A stretch of DNA of 64,000 bases. It comes from Pseudomonas maioricensis (lineage in GTDB: Bacteria > Pseudomonadota > Gammaproteobacteria > Pseudomonadales > Pseudomonadaceae). Positions 52,601 through 61,442 of this stretch are shown piece by piece. A program made the translations under genes and the position numbers. The number at the start of each line of letters is the position of its first letter. Position 1 is the stretch's first letter. Under the pieces are notes generated by a model. It was not told the DNA's origin. It made no database searches and saw only the letters and a list, made by a program, of their open reading frames with translations. The stretch is from contig NZ_LOHG01000001.1 in the NCBI RefSeq assembly GCF_022790535.1, positions 437,067 to 501,066 on the forward strand. The letters are read 5' to 3'.

Positions 52601-52929
52601 GCTATACCCTGGACGTAGCCGGATTCGAAAACTCCAAGCCGTTTAAAAAAGCGGATCCGCATATTCAGGACGCTTTGCGGCAGTCGGTGGAAAGAGTCAC
52701 CGAAAAATACATTGAGAGAGGCGGCGGCAAATTTCATGGTTACGAGGAGAAGGGAACGGGCAGGTATATTTCCACGTTCGATTTAACCGGTATTCCGGGT
52801 GGCAAGGGCAGAGGGCCGTGGCGCTTGCAAGTGATCGAGCGCGTGGTACTTGATGAAAACGGTCAGGTGGTAAAGGTCCCGGGGCAACCGGGGGTACTTG
52901 AATTCGATAAGCTCCTGCCCAGTCATTGA
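49693..52929 (+). CDS. Large dermonecrotic-toxin-like protein (DUF6543-type) with distinct C-terminal domain
   Basis: A 1078-residue protein without signal peptide. AAGGA at 49681-49685 fixes the ATG; an open frame upstream is unconserved. The body resembles the large toxin-like proteins of Pseudomonas annotated as dermonecrotic toxin N-terminal or DUF6543. Visible hallmarks are the segment around residue 700 (GSPIVVYIPQMPDG), a hydrophobic stretch near 800 (VGETVLAFTPFKVAFPIAAL), and the YSGVYEVKKSG...YPVRYDRDYATWRLIDP module near 880-925. A Pro/Gly/Ser hinge (about 955-970) leads to a C-terminal module of about 108 residues (971-1078) that I do not recognise. The gene is single, lies between the conserved gltD and hemE, and looks less GC-rich than its neighbours. 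Toxin function is inferred. Confidence 0.6.
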   Translation: MFRDIALPASATSSGTEEPRVFRPSISAIREHVARQDADRILDQFAERFTEDNYFPEGGDGLLFAMLTLLPQWSVNMGIVVVDSEGGTLVSYLKGNDWTVVEQTITFVQRDDGSYSAPGSALTYLTESLFWVLCSQIPSTSEIGRYGDDISVESRIATLRGQISRASRMERALLFEALMADAHISKSGSTDIKLNPYLPFWTSSPQDWPLALWSLHEVNPQLPVARLEDLLLSLPLTDDQQADLLNNATLPETFFEALQESLHEWSHYRAIDGLRHTRVYDAQTDDLARTLAGGLLKDRLARDLVITEYEESRYQPLGPNDNPVILVQAGKGVYGREDEEGGVIRPVERGTDSFYLAILAQLRAYELHALGLESDQDVNDLRAVIAGLASEGDRGMLYLEGVSNTSEQLLPDWIQQASSEDMLAWKAAMQAYSQAVLEAQAPGFIDVSAYGEPRELRNYVREKLSARLSFDHGLALSPDEIFIVTRHVSTEFSFAVDTEYGFADSSEPVDVIPTAQARDLIELCLENLSITDLNFLLTGQAFDSARRPISQLTPTYLFNLVRDLNVGESYLEFLSTRLLTSPEGQWCKEHYALVMQAQMRIDALEAKMAGDFREGVDWPAGHDDRGYKWVQAVLDHPVDDDARALVDGHRVAVEKIQINRVPLDGLLIIRQASSYFGSPIVVYIPQMPDGRCFWALNRLIDLRSILQDPVNLEHVIDLAAPEYRDKIRDMLVNHWHMLGIETTPFSRSFLEASYKTQVNRVVAAVNQQTSTTSEKNWESAWEIIRFVGETVLAFTPFKVAFPIAALRSLYAITQGVQSTQNGEQEGSLYFVEAALFLLDALGPNPKIKPSKVRSSGFSSLRSSKALAHSPEGLKLRTDGVYSGVYEVKKSGVPTSFYVKDAGKTYPVRYDRDYATWRLIDPRRPDAYYQAPISFEGGVWTHAKVGLLGGGRKAVKAPTPGPSGASGAPKRYTLDVAGFENSKPFKKADPHIQDALRQSVERVTEKYIERGGGKFHGYEEKGTGRYISTFDLTGIPGGKGRGPWRLQVIERVVLDENGQVVKVPGQPGVLEFDKLLPSH

Positions 52930-53053
52930 TTCGCTGGAGGTCCGAAGGCTATCTGCTTCAGGACCGGGCTCAGCCGAGACAGGTGTTGCTTCAGGAGTGA
53001 AGTATTCCCGGCTGAAGCCGGTTCCACGACTGCGACAAATCGACCCGATAGAT

Positions 53054-53081
53054 AAAAGGCACGGCTCCAGCCGTGCCTTTT
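53054..53081 (+). terminator. Intrinsic terminator between the toxin-like gene and hemE
   Basis: AAAAGGCACGGC-TCCA-GCCGTGCCTTTT is a perfect 12-bp stem with a 4-base loop and flanking A and T runs. It ends 47 bases before hemE and probably closes the toxin-like transcription unit. Confidence 0.85.
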
Positions 53082-53128
53082 GCGTCCACGTCTGAGAAAA
53101 TGCCCGCACTTTTTTTGCGGATGCCGAC

Positions 53129-54196
53129 ATGACTGCCTTGAAGAACGACCGTTTCCTTCGTGCCCTGCTCAAGCAACCCGTGGACGTCACCCCCGTCTGG
53201 ATGATGCGTCAGGCCGGCCGCTACCTGCCGGAGTACCGTGCCAGCCGCGCCAAAGCCGGGGACTTCATGAGCCTGTGCATGAACCCGGAGTTCGCTTGCG
53301 AAGTCACCCTGCAGCCGCTTGATCGTTATCCACATCTGGACGCTGCGATCCTGTTCTCCGACATCCTGACCATTCCCGATGCCATGGGGCTGGGCTTGTA
53401 CTTTGAAACGGGCGAAGGTCCGCGCTTCAAGAAAACCGTCAACACCCTGGCCGATATCGAAGCCCTGCCGATCCCTGATCCGCAAAAGGACCTCGGTTAT
53501 GTGATGGATGCAGTAAGTACCATCCGCCGCGAGCTGAACGGTCGTGTGCCGCTGATCGGTTTCTCCGGGAGCCCTTGGACCCTCGCGACTTACATGGTGG
53601 AAGGCGGTTCGTCCAAAGACCATCGCAAGTCCAAAGCGATGCTCTACGAAAACCCGCAAGCCATGCACCTGCTGCTGGACAAGCTGGCTGACTCGGTTAT
53701 CGCCTATCTGAACGGCCAGATTCTGGCGGGCGCACAAGCGGTGCAGGTATTCGACAGCTGGGGCGGTAGCCTTTCCGATGCGGCGTATCAGGAGTTCTCG
53801 CTGGCCTACATGCAGAAAATCGTCAACGGCCTGATCCGCGAGCACGACGGTCGCAAGGTTCCGGTGATTCTGTTTACCAAAGGCGGCGGTCTGTGGCTGG
53901 AAAGCATGGCTGAAACCGGCGCTGACGCACTGGGCCTGGACTGGACCACCAACATCGGTGACGCCCGTCGCCGCGTAGGTGACAAAGTCGCTCTGCAAGG
54001 CAACATGGACCCATCCGTGCTGTACGCAAGCCCGCAAGCCATCCGCGCCGAAGTCTCGCGAATCCTCGCCAGCTACGGCAGTGGCAACGGCCACGTCTTC
54101 AACCTCGGCCACGGCATCACCCCTGAAGTCGATCCGGCTCATGCGGGTGCTTTCATCGACGCTGTGCGCGAGCTGTCGGCGAAGTATCACGGTTGA
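53129..54196 (+). CDS. hemE: Uroporphyrinogen decarboxylase
   Basis: A 355-residue TIM-barrel enzyme converting uroporphyrinogen III to coproporphyrinogen III in heme synthesis. The signature [16 protein letters not shown] is at about residues 21-36. [17 protein letters not shown] and [13 protein letters not shown] segments ([15 protein letters not shown]) line the active site. Length is normal. It stands alone after the terminator of the toxin-like gene. Confidence 0.97.
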   Translation: MTALKNDRFLRALLKQPVDVTPVWMMRQAGRYLPEYRASRAKAGDFMSLCMNPEFACEVTLQPLDRYPHLDAAILFSDILTIPDAMGLGLYFETGEGPRFKKTVNTLADIEALPIPDPQKDLGYVMDAVSTIRRELNGRVPLIGFSGSPWTLATYMVEGGSSKDHRKSKAMLYENPQAMHLLLDKLADSVIAYLNGQILAGAQAVQVFDSWGGSLSDAAYQEFSLAYMQKIVNGLIREHDGRKVPVILFTKGGGLWLESMAETGADALGLDWTTNIGDARRRVGDKVALQGNMDPSVLYASPQAIRAEVSRILASYGSGNGHVFNLGHGITPEVDPAHAGAFIDAVRELSAKYHG

Positions 54197-54206
54197 TGCA
54201 CTGAGC

Positions 54207-54280
54207 CTGTAGGAGCTGCCGAAGGCTGCGAAAGTGGATGCCTGACACACCGCGTTCGCAGCCTTCGGCAGCTCCTACAG
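54207..54280. repeat. REP-like inverted repeat, GCTGCCGAAGGCTGCGAA type
   Basis: Perfect 26-bp arms at 54207-54232 and 54255-54280, in the convergent gap between hemE and the MFS gene. Confidence 0.88.
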
Positions 54281-54287
54281 ATAGCGC

Positions 54288-55562
54288 TTATATTTGTGTC
54301 TTTACCTGCAACGGCGGCAACTTCGCCAACCTCAGTGCCACACCCAGCGCAATCAACAGCAGCACACCAATAAACAAACCGATGCCGTACCACCCGCCGT
54401 AATGCCAGCACACTCCGCCCGCCGTTCCGGCCACGCTTGAACCTGCGTAGTAACTGAACAGATAAAGCGACGACGCCTGACCTTTGGCTTTGATTGCCCG
54501 TCTGCCAATCCAGCTGCTGGCGACCGAATGTGCACCGAAGAAGCCAAAGGTGAACATCAACACGCCAATGATCACCAAGGCCAATGGCTCGAACATGGTC
54601 AGCGCCATGCCGGCCAGCATCAACACGATCACCGCCCACAGCACTTGGCGGCGGCCCAGTTTGTCAGCCAGGGAGCCGATCTTCGCCGAGCTGTAGATGC
54701 CCGACAGGTAAACCACCGAAAACAGTCCGACCACTGCCTGGCTCAGGTGATAGGGCTCGGCCAGCAAGCGATAGCCAATGTAGTTGAACAGGGTCACGAA
54801 GCTGCCCATCAGCAGGAACGCTTCGAGAAACAGCAATGGCAGGCCCGCATCACGAAACTGCATGACGAAACCATCAATCAGGCTGCGCGGCTGCAACGAG
54901 CGTGCGCGGAAGTTGCGCGATTCAGGGAGGATTTTCCAGAACACCGCTGCGGCGATCAGCGCCAAAATACCCACCACCATCAACGCTATGTGCCAACTGA
55001 CGTAGTCGATCAATACGCCCGTGATCACCCGGCCGCTCATGCCGCCAATCGCGTTGCCACCGATATACAGACCCATGGCCAGGCCAATGTGGTTGGGGTG
55101 AATTTCTTCACTCAGGTAAGTCATCGCCACCGCCGCCAGCCCGCTGAGAGACAGGCCCACGAACGCTCGGGTAATCAGCACGCCTTCCCAACTGGGCATA
55201 AACGCGCTGGCAAGGGTGAAGATCGCGGCGCAGAACAGCGCCAGCACCATCACAGGCTTGCGCCCGAGCCGGTCGGAAATTGGCCCGGTGATCAACAAGC
55301 CGATTGCCAGCATGCCCGTTGAGACCGACAGAATCAGGCTGCTCTGTGCCGCATTGATCGAAAACTCCCTGGACAGCACCGGCATCATCGGCTGCACGCA
55401 GTACAACAGCGCAAACGTCGCGAACCCGCCGGCGAAAAGTGCGAGCACCGTGCGCATGAATAGCGGTGTGTCTTTCTCGATGTAAACGTCACCCAGGGGG
55501 ATGGCCGCTTCAATCGTTGTCGATTGGGTTTGCGGAGTAGAAGGGCTGACGGCAGTGTTCAC
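54288..55562 (-). CDS. MFS transporter (YnfM-like, 12 TM)
   Basis: A 424-residue inner-membrane transporter with about 12 transmembrane helices. It has the MFS loop motif GPISDRLGRKPVMV between helices 2 and 3 and a second copy, GSLADKLGRRQVLW, mid-protein. The predicted start is the GTG at 55562, with GAGG 6-9 bases upstream. An ATG at 55631 extends the frame by 23 residues but leaves only 48 bases to the divergent regulator. The substrate is unknown; the family includes arabinose and drug efflux proteins. The adjacent LysR gene probably controls it. Confidence 0.85.
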   Translation of the reverse strand: MNTAVSPSTPQTQSTTIEAAIPLGDVYIEKDTPLFMRTVLALFAGGFATFALLYCVQPMMPVLSREFSINAAQSSLILSVSTGMLAIGLLITGPISDRLGRKPVMVLALFCAAIFTLASAFMPSWEGVLITRAFVGLSLSGLAAVAMTYLSEEIHPNHIGLAMGLYIGGNAIGGMSGRVITGVLIDYVSWHIALMVVGILALIAAAVFWKILPESRNFRARSLQPRSLIDGFVMQFRDAGLPLLFLEAFLLMGSFVTLFNYIGYRLLAEPYHLSQAVVGLFSVVYLSGIYSSAKIGSLADKLGRRQVLWAVIVLMLAGMALTMFEPLALVIIGVLMFTFGFFGAHSVASSWIGRRAIKAKGQASSLYLFSYYAGSSVAGTAGGVCWHYGGWYGIGLFIGVLLLIALGVALRLAKLPPLQVKTQI

Positions 55563-55679
55563 GGTGGGCCTCAAAGAGCGTCTGGCGGGCAATGAGAAAA
55601 AAGAATATAGCTGGCTAATCATTCTTTCCAATATATTGTTCGACCTGTTTGATAGGTAAAACGACTCATTGGGAAGGCC

Positions 55680-56576
55680 ATGGAATTACGTCATCTGCGC
55701 TACTTCATTGCGGTCGCCGAGGAGTTGCATTTCGGTCGCGCCGCGCTGGTTCTGGGGATCTCTCAACCCCCGTTGAGTCAGCAGATCCAGGCGCTGGAAC
55801 AGGAACTGGGCGCGCGTCTTTTTGAACGCACCAACCGGCGTGTGGAACTGAGTGAGGCCGGGCGGCTGTTTCTGGATGAAGCCCGACTGGTGTTGGCTCA
55901 GGTCGATAAAGCTGCGGATGTCGCCCGGCGAGCGCAATTGGGGGAGCTGGGGGAGCTGAAGATCGGCTTTACGACCTCGGCACCGTTCACGTCGAGTATC
56001 CCGCAGGCAATCCTCGCGTTTCGCCAGGCTTTTCCAGCGGTGCACCTGTCGTTACAAGAAATGAACAGCAAGGAAGTGGCTGCCGGACTGGAGGACGAGT
56101 CGATTCAGGTGGGCATCATGCGCCCCTTGGCTTTACCGGATTCACTGGTCGTTCATGAACTGCTCCGCGAATCGCTTGTGGCAATCATCAACGCCGACCA
56201 CCCCTTGGCGCAGAGCAGCGACCAAGGCATCCATTTATCAGAGCTGGCCAATGAGCCCTTTGTGTTCTTCCCGCGCACCTATGGCAGCGGTTTGTATGCA
56301 CAGCTTGTCGATCTGGCCAGAGCCGCGGGTTTCAGCCCACTGATTACCCAAGAGGCGGGCGAGGTCATGACCATCATCGGTCTGGTCGCTGCCGGGCTTG
56401 GCGTAACCGTGTTGCCTGCTTCCTATCGACGTATGCGAATCGAGGGCGTGGTCTATCGCACGCTACTCGACCCGGACGCGACCAGCGCGGTGTGGCTGGT
56501 GCAGCGCAAGGATCAGCAATCGCCGATGGCTAAAGCGTTTGTGGAGTTGGTGACGCGCCGGACGGAGGATGAATAA
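55680..56576 (+). CDS. LysR-family transcriptional regulator
   Basis: A 298-residue LysR regulator. The N-terminal winged helix-turn-helix is at about residues 1-60 (HLRYFIAVAEELHFGRAA, ISQPPLSQQIQALEQELG). A periplasmic-binding-protein-like effector domain starts at about 90 (LKIGFTTSAPF). It is divergent from the MFS gene across about 120 bases, the usual arrangement of a LysR protein and its target. The effector is unknown. Confidence 0.92.
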   Translation: MELRHLRYFIAVAEELHFGRAALVLGISQPPLSQQIQALEQELGARLFERTNRRVELSEAGRLFLDEARLVLAQVDKAADVARRAQLGELGELKIGFTTSAPFTSSIPQAILAFRQAFPAVHLSLQEMNSKEVAAGLEDESIQVGIMRPLALPDSLVVHELLRESLVAIINADHPLAQSSDQGIHLSELANEPFVFFPRTYGSGLYAQLVDLARAAGFSPLITQEAGEVMTIIGLVAAGLGVTVLPASYRRMRIEGVVYRTLLDPDATSAVWLVQRKDQQSPMAKAFVELVTRRTEDE

Positions 56577-56658
56577 CTCGTTAACTAAGGGCTTTAGGGT
56601 CAAGTTCTGTTGCTAGAGGTCGAGACAGTTTAAAGACCTTTCCCTTTTTTGGTGATCC

Positions 56659-58281
56659 ATGGCTCTTCGGCAGATACGTATATCGACACGTGCATTTCTG
56701 AGTTTTGGCGTCATCAGTGTATTGATGCTTGGGTTCGGTATTTTCTCCATGCACCAGATCACGCAGATGCGCGAGGCCGTTGTGCACACCGAGCAAGTGT
56801 CCCACGCCGGCACCCGATGGCTGGGCAGCATTCGTGATAACTCGCTGGGTATTCGGGTGCTTACGTTCCGGTTGATGATTAACCGTGATCTCGCTGTATT
56901 AGTGCCATCCACCCAACGGCTGGTATTTCTGCGCGGCGAATTGAGCAAAGCGCTGGACGGATATACCCCAATCGTTCCCGAGGTTGCTCGCACGTCCTTT
57001 TCAAAGATGCAAAGCGTCGTGGCCCAGTATCAACAGGCACTGGATCGTTATCAGGGGCTTTCCGAGAAAGGTGACATTCCGGGGATGACCGCGCTGCTCA
57101 ACGGCACCATTCAGGATCTGTCGAACCAGACCGGTGATCTGTTCAATGAGCTGGTCAAGATCAACTTGGAGCAAGGCGGTCTTTACACTCAGCAGGCCGA
57201 GCAACGCTATGACACCGCCATGCAGACCACCGTGGGCGTTCTCGTGCTGGTATTTGCGCTGACCGTCGGGCTGGCCTGGTTGCTGACGCGCAGCATTGTG
57301 CAGCCACTCAACGGGGCCATCGGTGCTGCTCAGCGTATTGCCCGGGGTGACCTGACCGGAACTATCGAGGTCGACGGCAAGGACGAGGCCGCCGATCTGC
57401 AGAAATCCCTGGGTGGCATGCAGCAAGCGTTGATGGATACGCTGCGTTTGATCGGTAACTCCTCCGATCAACTGGCTACCGCCGCTGAAGAAATGACTGC
57501 GATCACTACCCAGACATCGGGTGATCTGCATAACCAGAACGACGAAATCCAGCAGGCTGCCACAGCGGTCAACGAGATGACCGTGGCTGTTGAGGAAGTG
57601 GCCCGCAATGCGGTCTCCACGGCGGATGCTTCCAGTGCGTCGACGACCACCGCACAAATGGGTCGCCAGCGCGTCGACGGGACTATTCAGGCCATCGAGC
57701 GTATGGGGCAGCGTGTAGAAGACGCTTCTTCACAGGTTCAGGAGTTGGCCGAGCATTCGCAGGACATCGGCAAAATTCTGGATGTGATTCGGGGCGTGGC
57801 CGAGCAAACCAATCTGCTGGCGCTTAACGCCGCGATTGAGGCCGCACGTGCGGGAGAGGCTGGACGAGGTTTTGCGGTCGTTGCTGATGAAGTGCGAGCT
57901 TTGGCTGGACGGACCCAGACGTCGACTCAGGAAATCGAACAGATGGTCGCTGCGATTCGGGCCGGTACGGCCAAAGTCGTCGACACGATGCAAGCCACTA
58001 ACGAGCAGGCGCTCACTACTCTGGATATGGCCAAAACCGCCGGTGGAGCGCTCGATGAGATTGCCCAGGCTATCTCGCTGATTCACGAACGGAATCTGGT
58101 GATCGCAAGTGCTTCGGAGGAACAGGCTCAGGTAGCGCGGGAAATCGATCGTAATCTGGTTAACATCCGTGACCTCTCGATCCAGACATCGGAGGGGGCC
58201 GGGCAGATAGATTCGGCCAGCCAGTCTCTTTCAGGTCTGTCCCACGATCTGAAAACAATGGTTGGGCGCTTTCAGTTGTAG
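56659..58281 (+). CDS. Methyl-accepting chemotaxis protein with small four-helix-type sensor
   Basis: A 540-residue chemoreceptor. TM1 is at about 11-33 and TM2 at about 190-210, enclosing a sensor of about 155 residues that fits the four-helix-bundle class. HAMP lies at about 211-263, followed by a complete signalling domain with [20 protein letters not shown] at the tip. The sensor is unlike those of the two HBM receptors near the start of the window. The ligand is not readable. It ends VGRFQL, with no CheR-docking pentapeptide. Confidence 0.92.
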   Translation: MALRQIRISTRAFLSFGVISVLMLGFGIFSMHQITQMREAVVHTEQVSHAGTRWLGSIRDNSLGIRVLTFRLMINRDLAVLVPSTQRLVFLRGELSKALDGYTPIVPEVARTSFSKMQSVVAQYQQALDRYQGLSEKGDIPGMTALLNGTIQDLSNQTGDLFNELVKINLEQGGLYTQQAEQRYDTAMQTTVGVLVLVFALTVGLAWLLTRSIVQPLNGAIGAAQRIARGDLTGTIEVDGKDEAADLQKSLGGMQQALMDTLRLIGNSSDQLATAAEEMTAITTQTSGDLHNQNDEIQQAATAVNEMTVAVEEVARNAVSTADASSASTTTAQMGRQRVDGTIQAIERMGQRVEDASSQVQELAEHSQDIGKILDVIRGVAEQTNLLALNAAIEAARAGEAGRGFAVVADEVRALAGRTQTSTQEIEQMVAAIRAGTAKVVDTMQATNEQALTTLDMAKTAGGALDEIAQAISLIHERNLVIASASEEQAQVAREIDRNLVNIRDLSIQTSEGAGQIDSASQSLSGLSHDLKTMVGRFQL

Positions 58282-58338
58282 TCCAGACTCTCCCGTAGAG
58301 GACTGCGACGCCGCGCTGTCGCGCAGCAAACGTGGACC

Positions 58339-58429
58339 CTGTAGGAGTGAGCTTGCTCGCGATAACGGTAGACCTGTTGAGAAATTACTCTCTGACCTGA
58401 CGCTATCGCGAGCAAGCTCACTCCTACAG
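58339..58429. repeat. REP-like inverted repeat, GTGAGCTTGCTCGCGATA type
   Basis: Perfect 26-bp arms at 58339-58364 and 58404-58429. Confidence 0.88.
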
Positions 58430-58470
58430 AAAGGTATTACAAATCAGAAAGTTGTCGTTTGTTTAATGAG

Positions 58471-58537
58471 GGCTGCCGAAGGCTGTGATCGCCTTGTGTC
58501 GGGCTGAATGCTTCGCAGCCTTCGGTAGCTCCTACGG
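58471..58537. repeat. Decayed REP-like element, GCTGCCGAAGGCTGCGAA type
   Basis: The left part (58471-58488) lacks the outer TGTAGGA end, while the right arm (58512-58537) is nearly complete. It lies next to an intact element of another type. Confidence 0.65.
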
Positions 58538-58557
58538 ACGTGAGTCGAAGATGTGGA

Positions 58558-59004
58558 TTAATCCACCTTGCTCAAATCACCCTTCAACGCGACGCCAGCG
58601 ATGAACGCGCCCGCGTGGCACTCATAGTTCACAGGGTCTTTGCGTTCGATGCTTTTGTAGTAGCTGGTGATGTTGGTCACGGCGTTGGCGTTGGCGTTTT
58701 TCGCGGCGCCGTACATCTGCAGGATGGCCGATTGCAGTACCCACTCACAGGCTTCTGTGTCGCTCTTGTTGAAAGCGTTGGTTTTCTTATTGGTCACGGC
58801 GCCCGGGCTGACGACGGTGACCTTACCTTTGGGTGGCACGCCCGCCAGGTAGAACTTAACGCTGCCGTCGATTTTGCCAGCGGCGGTCATGTCATTGATG
58901 ACTTTCTGAAACGGCAGAAACAGCGCCGTGTCACGAGCCTGGCTGACGCCTGGCAGTACGGACAGGGCAATGGCAGCAGCGGCGATCCAGGGCTTCAATT
59001 GCAT
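58558..59004 (-). CDS. Small secreted protein at the end of the aryl-polyene-type cluster
   Basis: A 148-residue protein with a clear signal peptide (LKPWIAAAAIALSVLPGVSQA, cleavage before RDTAL). The mature part contains AAKNANANAVTNITSYY and two cysteines (in EACEW and YECHAG) that could form a disulfide. Relatives are, as I recall, sometimes annotated as excinuclease subunits; nothing here supports a DNA-repair role. It lies 31 bases after the ketosynthase gene on the same strand, so it is probably in that operon. Function unknown. Confidence 0.75.
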   Translation of the reverse strand: MQLKPWIAAAAIALSVLPGVSQARDTALFLPFQKVINDMTAAGKIDGSVKFYLAGVPPKGKVTVVSPGAVTNKKTNAFNKSDTEACEWVLQSAILQMYGAAKNANANAVTNITSYYKSIERKDPVNYECHAGAFIAGVALKGDLSKVD

Positions 59005-59035
59005 AACGGTCTTTCCTTGAGAGTGAGTGAATGAA

Positions 59036-60262
59036 TCAGGACCAGCGACGGAAAATCAACGACGTGTTGACCCCGCCAAAAGCAAAGTTGTTGTTCATGA
59101 CGTATTCGTGGCTCATTTGCCGGGGTTCGCCGCGCAGGTAATCCAGATCGCCGCATTGCGGATCGACCTCATCGAGGTTCAACGTGTGGATGTAGCGGTC
59201 GCGATTGAGCATCTCGATGCAGAACCACGATTCCAGTGCGCCGCAGGCGCCCAGGGTGTGGCCGAAAAAGCTTTTCTGCGAACTGATCGGCATGCGCGAG
59301 CCGAAGAGGCTGCTGGTGGCGAGGGTTTCAGCGATGTCGCCTTGCTCGGTTGCAGTGCCGTGGCCGTTGACGTAGCCAATGGCTTCGGGGGGCAAGTTGG
59401 CATCTTCCAGCGCCAGCTCCATCGCGCGGCGCATGGTTGCCTGCTCAGGCCGGGTACTGTGTGCCCCATCAGCGTTGCTGCCGAAGCCTACCAGTTCCGC
59501 GTGAATGTGCGCGCCACGGGCCAAAGCGTGTTCCAGCTCCTCAAGCACCAGCATGCCGCCGCCCTCGCCAATTACCAGACCGTCTCGTCCGGTGTCGTAA
59601 GGGCGCGGGCTGGTGTGGGGTGCATCGTTCTTCAGGCTGGTGGCATACAGCGCGTCGAAGACCATTGCTTCGGTAGGGCAGAGCTCTTCGGCCCCGCCAG
59701 CCAGCATCAATGGCAAACGCCCGAACTTGATCGCTTCATAGGCATAACCGATGCCCTGGCTGCCGCTGGTGCAGGCGCTGGACGTCGGGATCAAGCGGCC
59801 AGTCAGGCCAAAGAAGATACTGATATTCGCTGCCGTGGTGTGCGGCATCATCCGCACGTACGAGTTGGCGTTAAGCCCCACGGCCACCGAGTTGAGCAGC
59901 ATGTTGCCGAAGGCTTTTACATCTTCGGTGCTGCCCGTGGATGAGCCGCACGCAGTGCCCATGCGTCCGTCACGGATGATCGGGTCGTTGAGCAAGCCTG
60001 CGCCGATCAAGGCCTGTTCGGATGCGCCCACCGCGAAACGGGAGACACGGCCCATGCTGCGCAGTTGCTTGCGAGTCCAGTGCGACGGCACGGCGAAATC
60101 ATCGATAGGGCCAGCCAGGCGCGTATTCAGCTCGGTGAAGCGATCCCACTCGTCCATGCGCCGAATGCCACTGCGGTTGGCATTGAAGTTGGCTTCGATG
60201 CTCGCCCAGTCGCTGCCTAATGAAGTAATCCCGGCCATGCCGGTAACGACGACGCGCTTCAT
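59036..60262 (-). CDS. Beta-ketoacyl-ACP synthase (ApeR-like)
   Basis: A 408-residue FabF/FabB-type condensing enzyme. The active-site Cys is in SSACTSGSQG, and the two histidines are in NGHGTATEQGD and FFGHTLGACG, so it should be catalytically competent. The ATG at 60262 overlaps the reductase stop (TGATG); a GTG two codons earlier is less likely. Its place as the last synthase of a ketosynthase-dehydratase-reductase-ketosynthase series matches apeR of aryl polyene clusters. Confidence 0.88.
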   Translation of the reverse strand: MKRVVVTGMAGITSLGSDWASIEANFNANRSGIRRMDEWDRFTELNTRLAGPIDDFAVPSHWTRKQLRSMGRVSRFAVGASEQALIGAGLLNDPIIRDGRMGTACGSSTGSTEDVKAFGNMLLNSVAVGLNANSYVRMMPHTTAANISIFFGLTGRLIPTSSACTSGSQGIGYAYEAIKFGRLPLMLAGGAEELCPTEAMVFDALYATSLKNDAPHTSPRPYDTGRDGLVIGEGGGMLVLEELEHALARGAHIHAELVGFGSNADGAHSTRPEQATMRRAMELALEDANLPPEAIGYVNGHGTATEQGDIAETLATSSLFGSRMPISSQKSFFGHTLGACGALESWFCIEMLNRDRYIHTLNLDEVDPQCGDLDYLRGEPRQMSHEYVMNNNFAFGGVNTSLIFRRWS

Positions 60263-60990
60263 CAGCACAGGCCTCCGTTGACTGCCAGCACCTGGCGAGT
60301 GATATACGCGGCTTCGGCGGACATCAGGAAATTCACCGCGCCCGCGACCTCTTCAGGGGTGCCCATGCGCTGCGCGGGGATCATCTTCATCAATTCATCC
60401 ACAGGAACATTTTCGTCGAGCATGGCGGTGTCGATCAGCCCAGGCGCGACGCAGTTAACGGTGATCTTGCGCTTGCCCAGCTCAATGGCCAGCGCCTTGG
60501 CGGCACCGATCACACCGGCCTTCGACGCGCTGTAGTTGACCTGCCCGCGATTGCCGATCAAACCGGAAACCGAAGTGATGCATACAATTCGGCCTGCCGC
60601 ACGGCGACGTATCATCGGCATCATTACCGGGTGCAGCACGTTATAGAAGCCATCGAGGTTGGTTCTGAGCACCACGTCCCAATCATCGTCGCTGAGGGCC
60701 GGAAATGCGCCGTCCCGAGTCAAGCCTGCGTTGAGTACCACGCCGTAATACGCACCATGGGTTTCCACATCGGCTTCCAGAATGGCTTTGCTGGCTTCGC
60801 GGTCAGCCACATCGAATTGCAGGATGCGCGCCTGACGACCCAATGCGACGATTTCCGCCTGGACGGCTTCGGCTTCGCTGCGCCCGTTACGGCAATGCAG
60901 AATCAGGTCGAAACCCGCTTGCGCCAGACGCAGCGCAATAGCGCGGCCAATGCCACGGCTGGAGCCGGTGACCAGTATCGAGTCAGTCAT
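60262..60990 (-). CDS. 3-oxoacyl-ACP reductase, FabG-like (ApeQ-like)
   Basis: A 242-residue short-chain dehydrogenase reducing 3-oxoacyl-ACP with NADPH. The cofactor motif VTGSSRGIGRAIAL is at the N terminus. The catalytic Tyr and Lys are in YSASKAG, with Ser in ITSVSGL. It is coupled by overlaps to both neighbours and fits the ketoreductase of an aryl polyene system. Confidence 0.9.
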   Translation of the reverse strand: MTDSILVTGSSRGIGRAIALRLAQAGFDLILHCRNGRSEAEAVQAEIVALGRQARILQFDVADREASKAILEADVETHGAYYGVVLNAGLTRDGAFPALSDDDWDVVLRTNLDGFYNVLHPVMMPMIRRRAAGRIVCITSVSGLIGNRGQVNYSASKAGVIGAAKALAIELGKRKITVNCVAPGLIDTAMLDENVPVDELMKMIPAQRMGTPEEVAGAVNFLMSAEAAYITRQVLAVNGGLC

Positions 60991-61442
60991 GTGTGGGCTC
61001 CTTCGGCCAGGTATTGGTCAGGGTTGGGCGGGCAATACACACTGAGGCGGGCGAAAGCTTCAATGGCCGGGCCGGTAAGACGGCATTCAAAGACCCCCAT
61101 GCCGCTGTCGTCCTGCAGAGAACGCAGCGCGTGAATGGTTAATTCGCTGCCAGCGGGAAAGTGGTCGACGTTGCATTCGAACTTGCGGCTGCCGAGCAGA
61201 AAACCGAGTACCACGGGTTGATCCTGAAGGCGCGCCTGACAGCCAGCGTAAGCGGCAACGCTCTGGGCCATCAATTCAATGCCAACCCAGGCAGGCATAT
61301 TGCCGTTGGCGTCATTGAGCAGACCACCGGGCGTGACGGTCAGGCGAGTGTGAATCTGTTCTTCGTCGAACGACAGGACCTCATCGATGAGGATCATGTC
61401 GCCAGCATGGGGCAGCAGTTCGGCGAGCGGCCAGGCAATCAT
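60987..61442 (-). CDS. Hotdog-fold 3-hydroxyacyl-ACP dehydratase (ApeP-like)
   Basis: A 151-residue hotdog protein. The long-helix segment WVGIELMAQSVAAYAGCQA carries the conserved Glu typical of FabA/FabZ-like dehydratases, and LLPHAGDMILIDEV is the opening signature with the His. It would dehydrate 3-hydroxyacyl-ACP in polyene elongation. Both ends overlap adjacent genes by 4 bases. Confidence 0.85.
   Translation of the reverse strand: MIAWPLAELLPHAGDMILIDEVLSFDEEQIHTRLTVTPGGLLNDANGNMPAWVGIELMAQSVAAYAGCQARLQDQPVVLGFLLGSRKFECNVDHFPAGSELTIHALRSLQDDSGMGVFECRLTGPAIEAFARLSVYCPPNPDQYLAEGAHT

Noticed and set aside
52783..53190. Minus-strand frame of 135 codons considered as an immunity gene for the toxin-like protein
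   Set aside because: It overlaps the end of the toxin-like gene and the start of hemE, passes through the terminator stem, and reads as low-information sequence.
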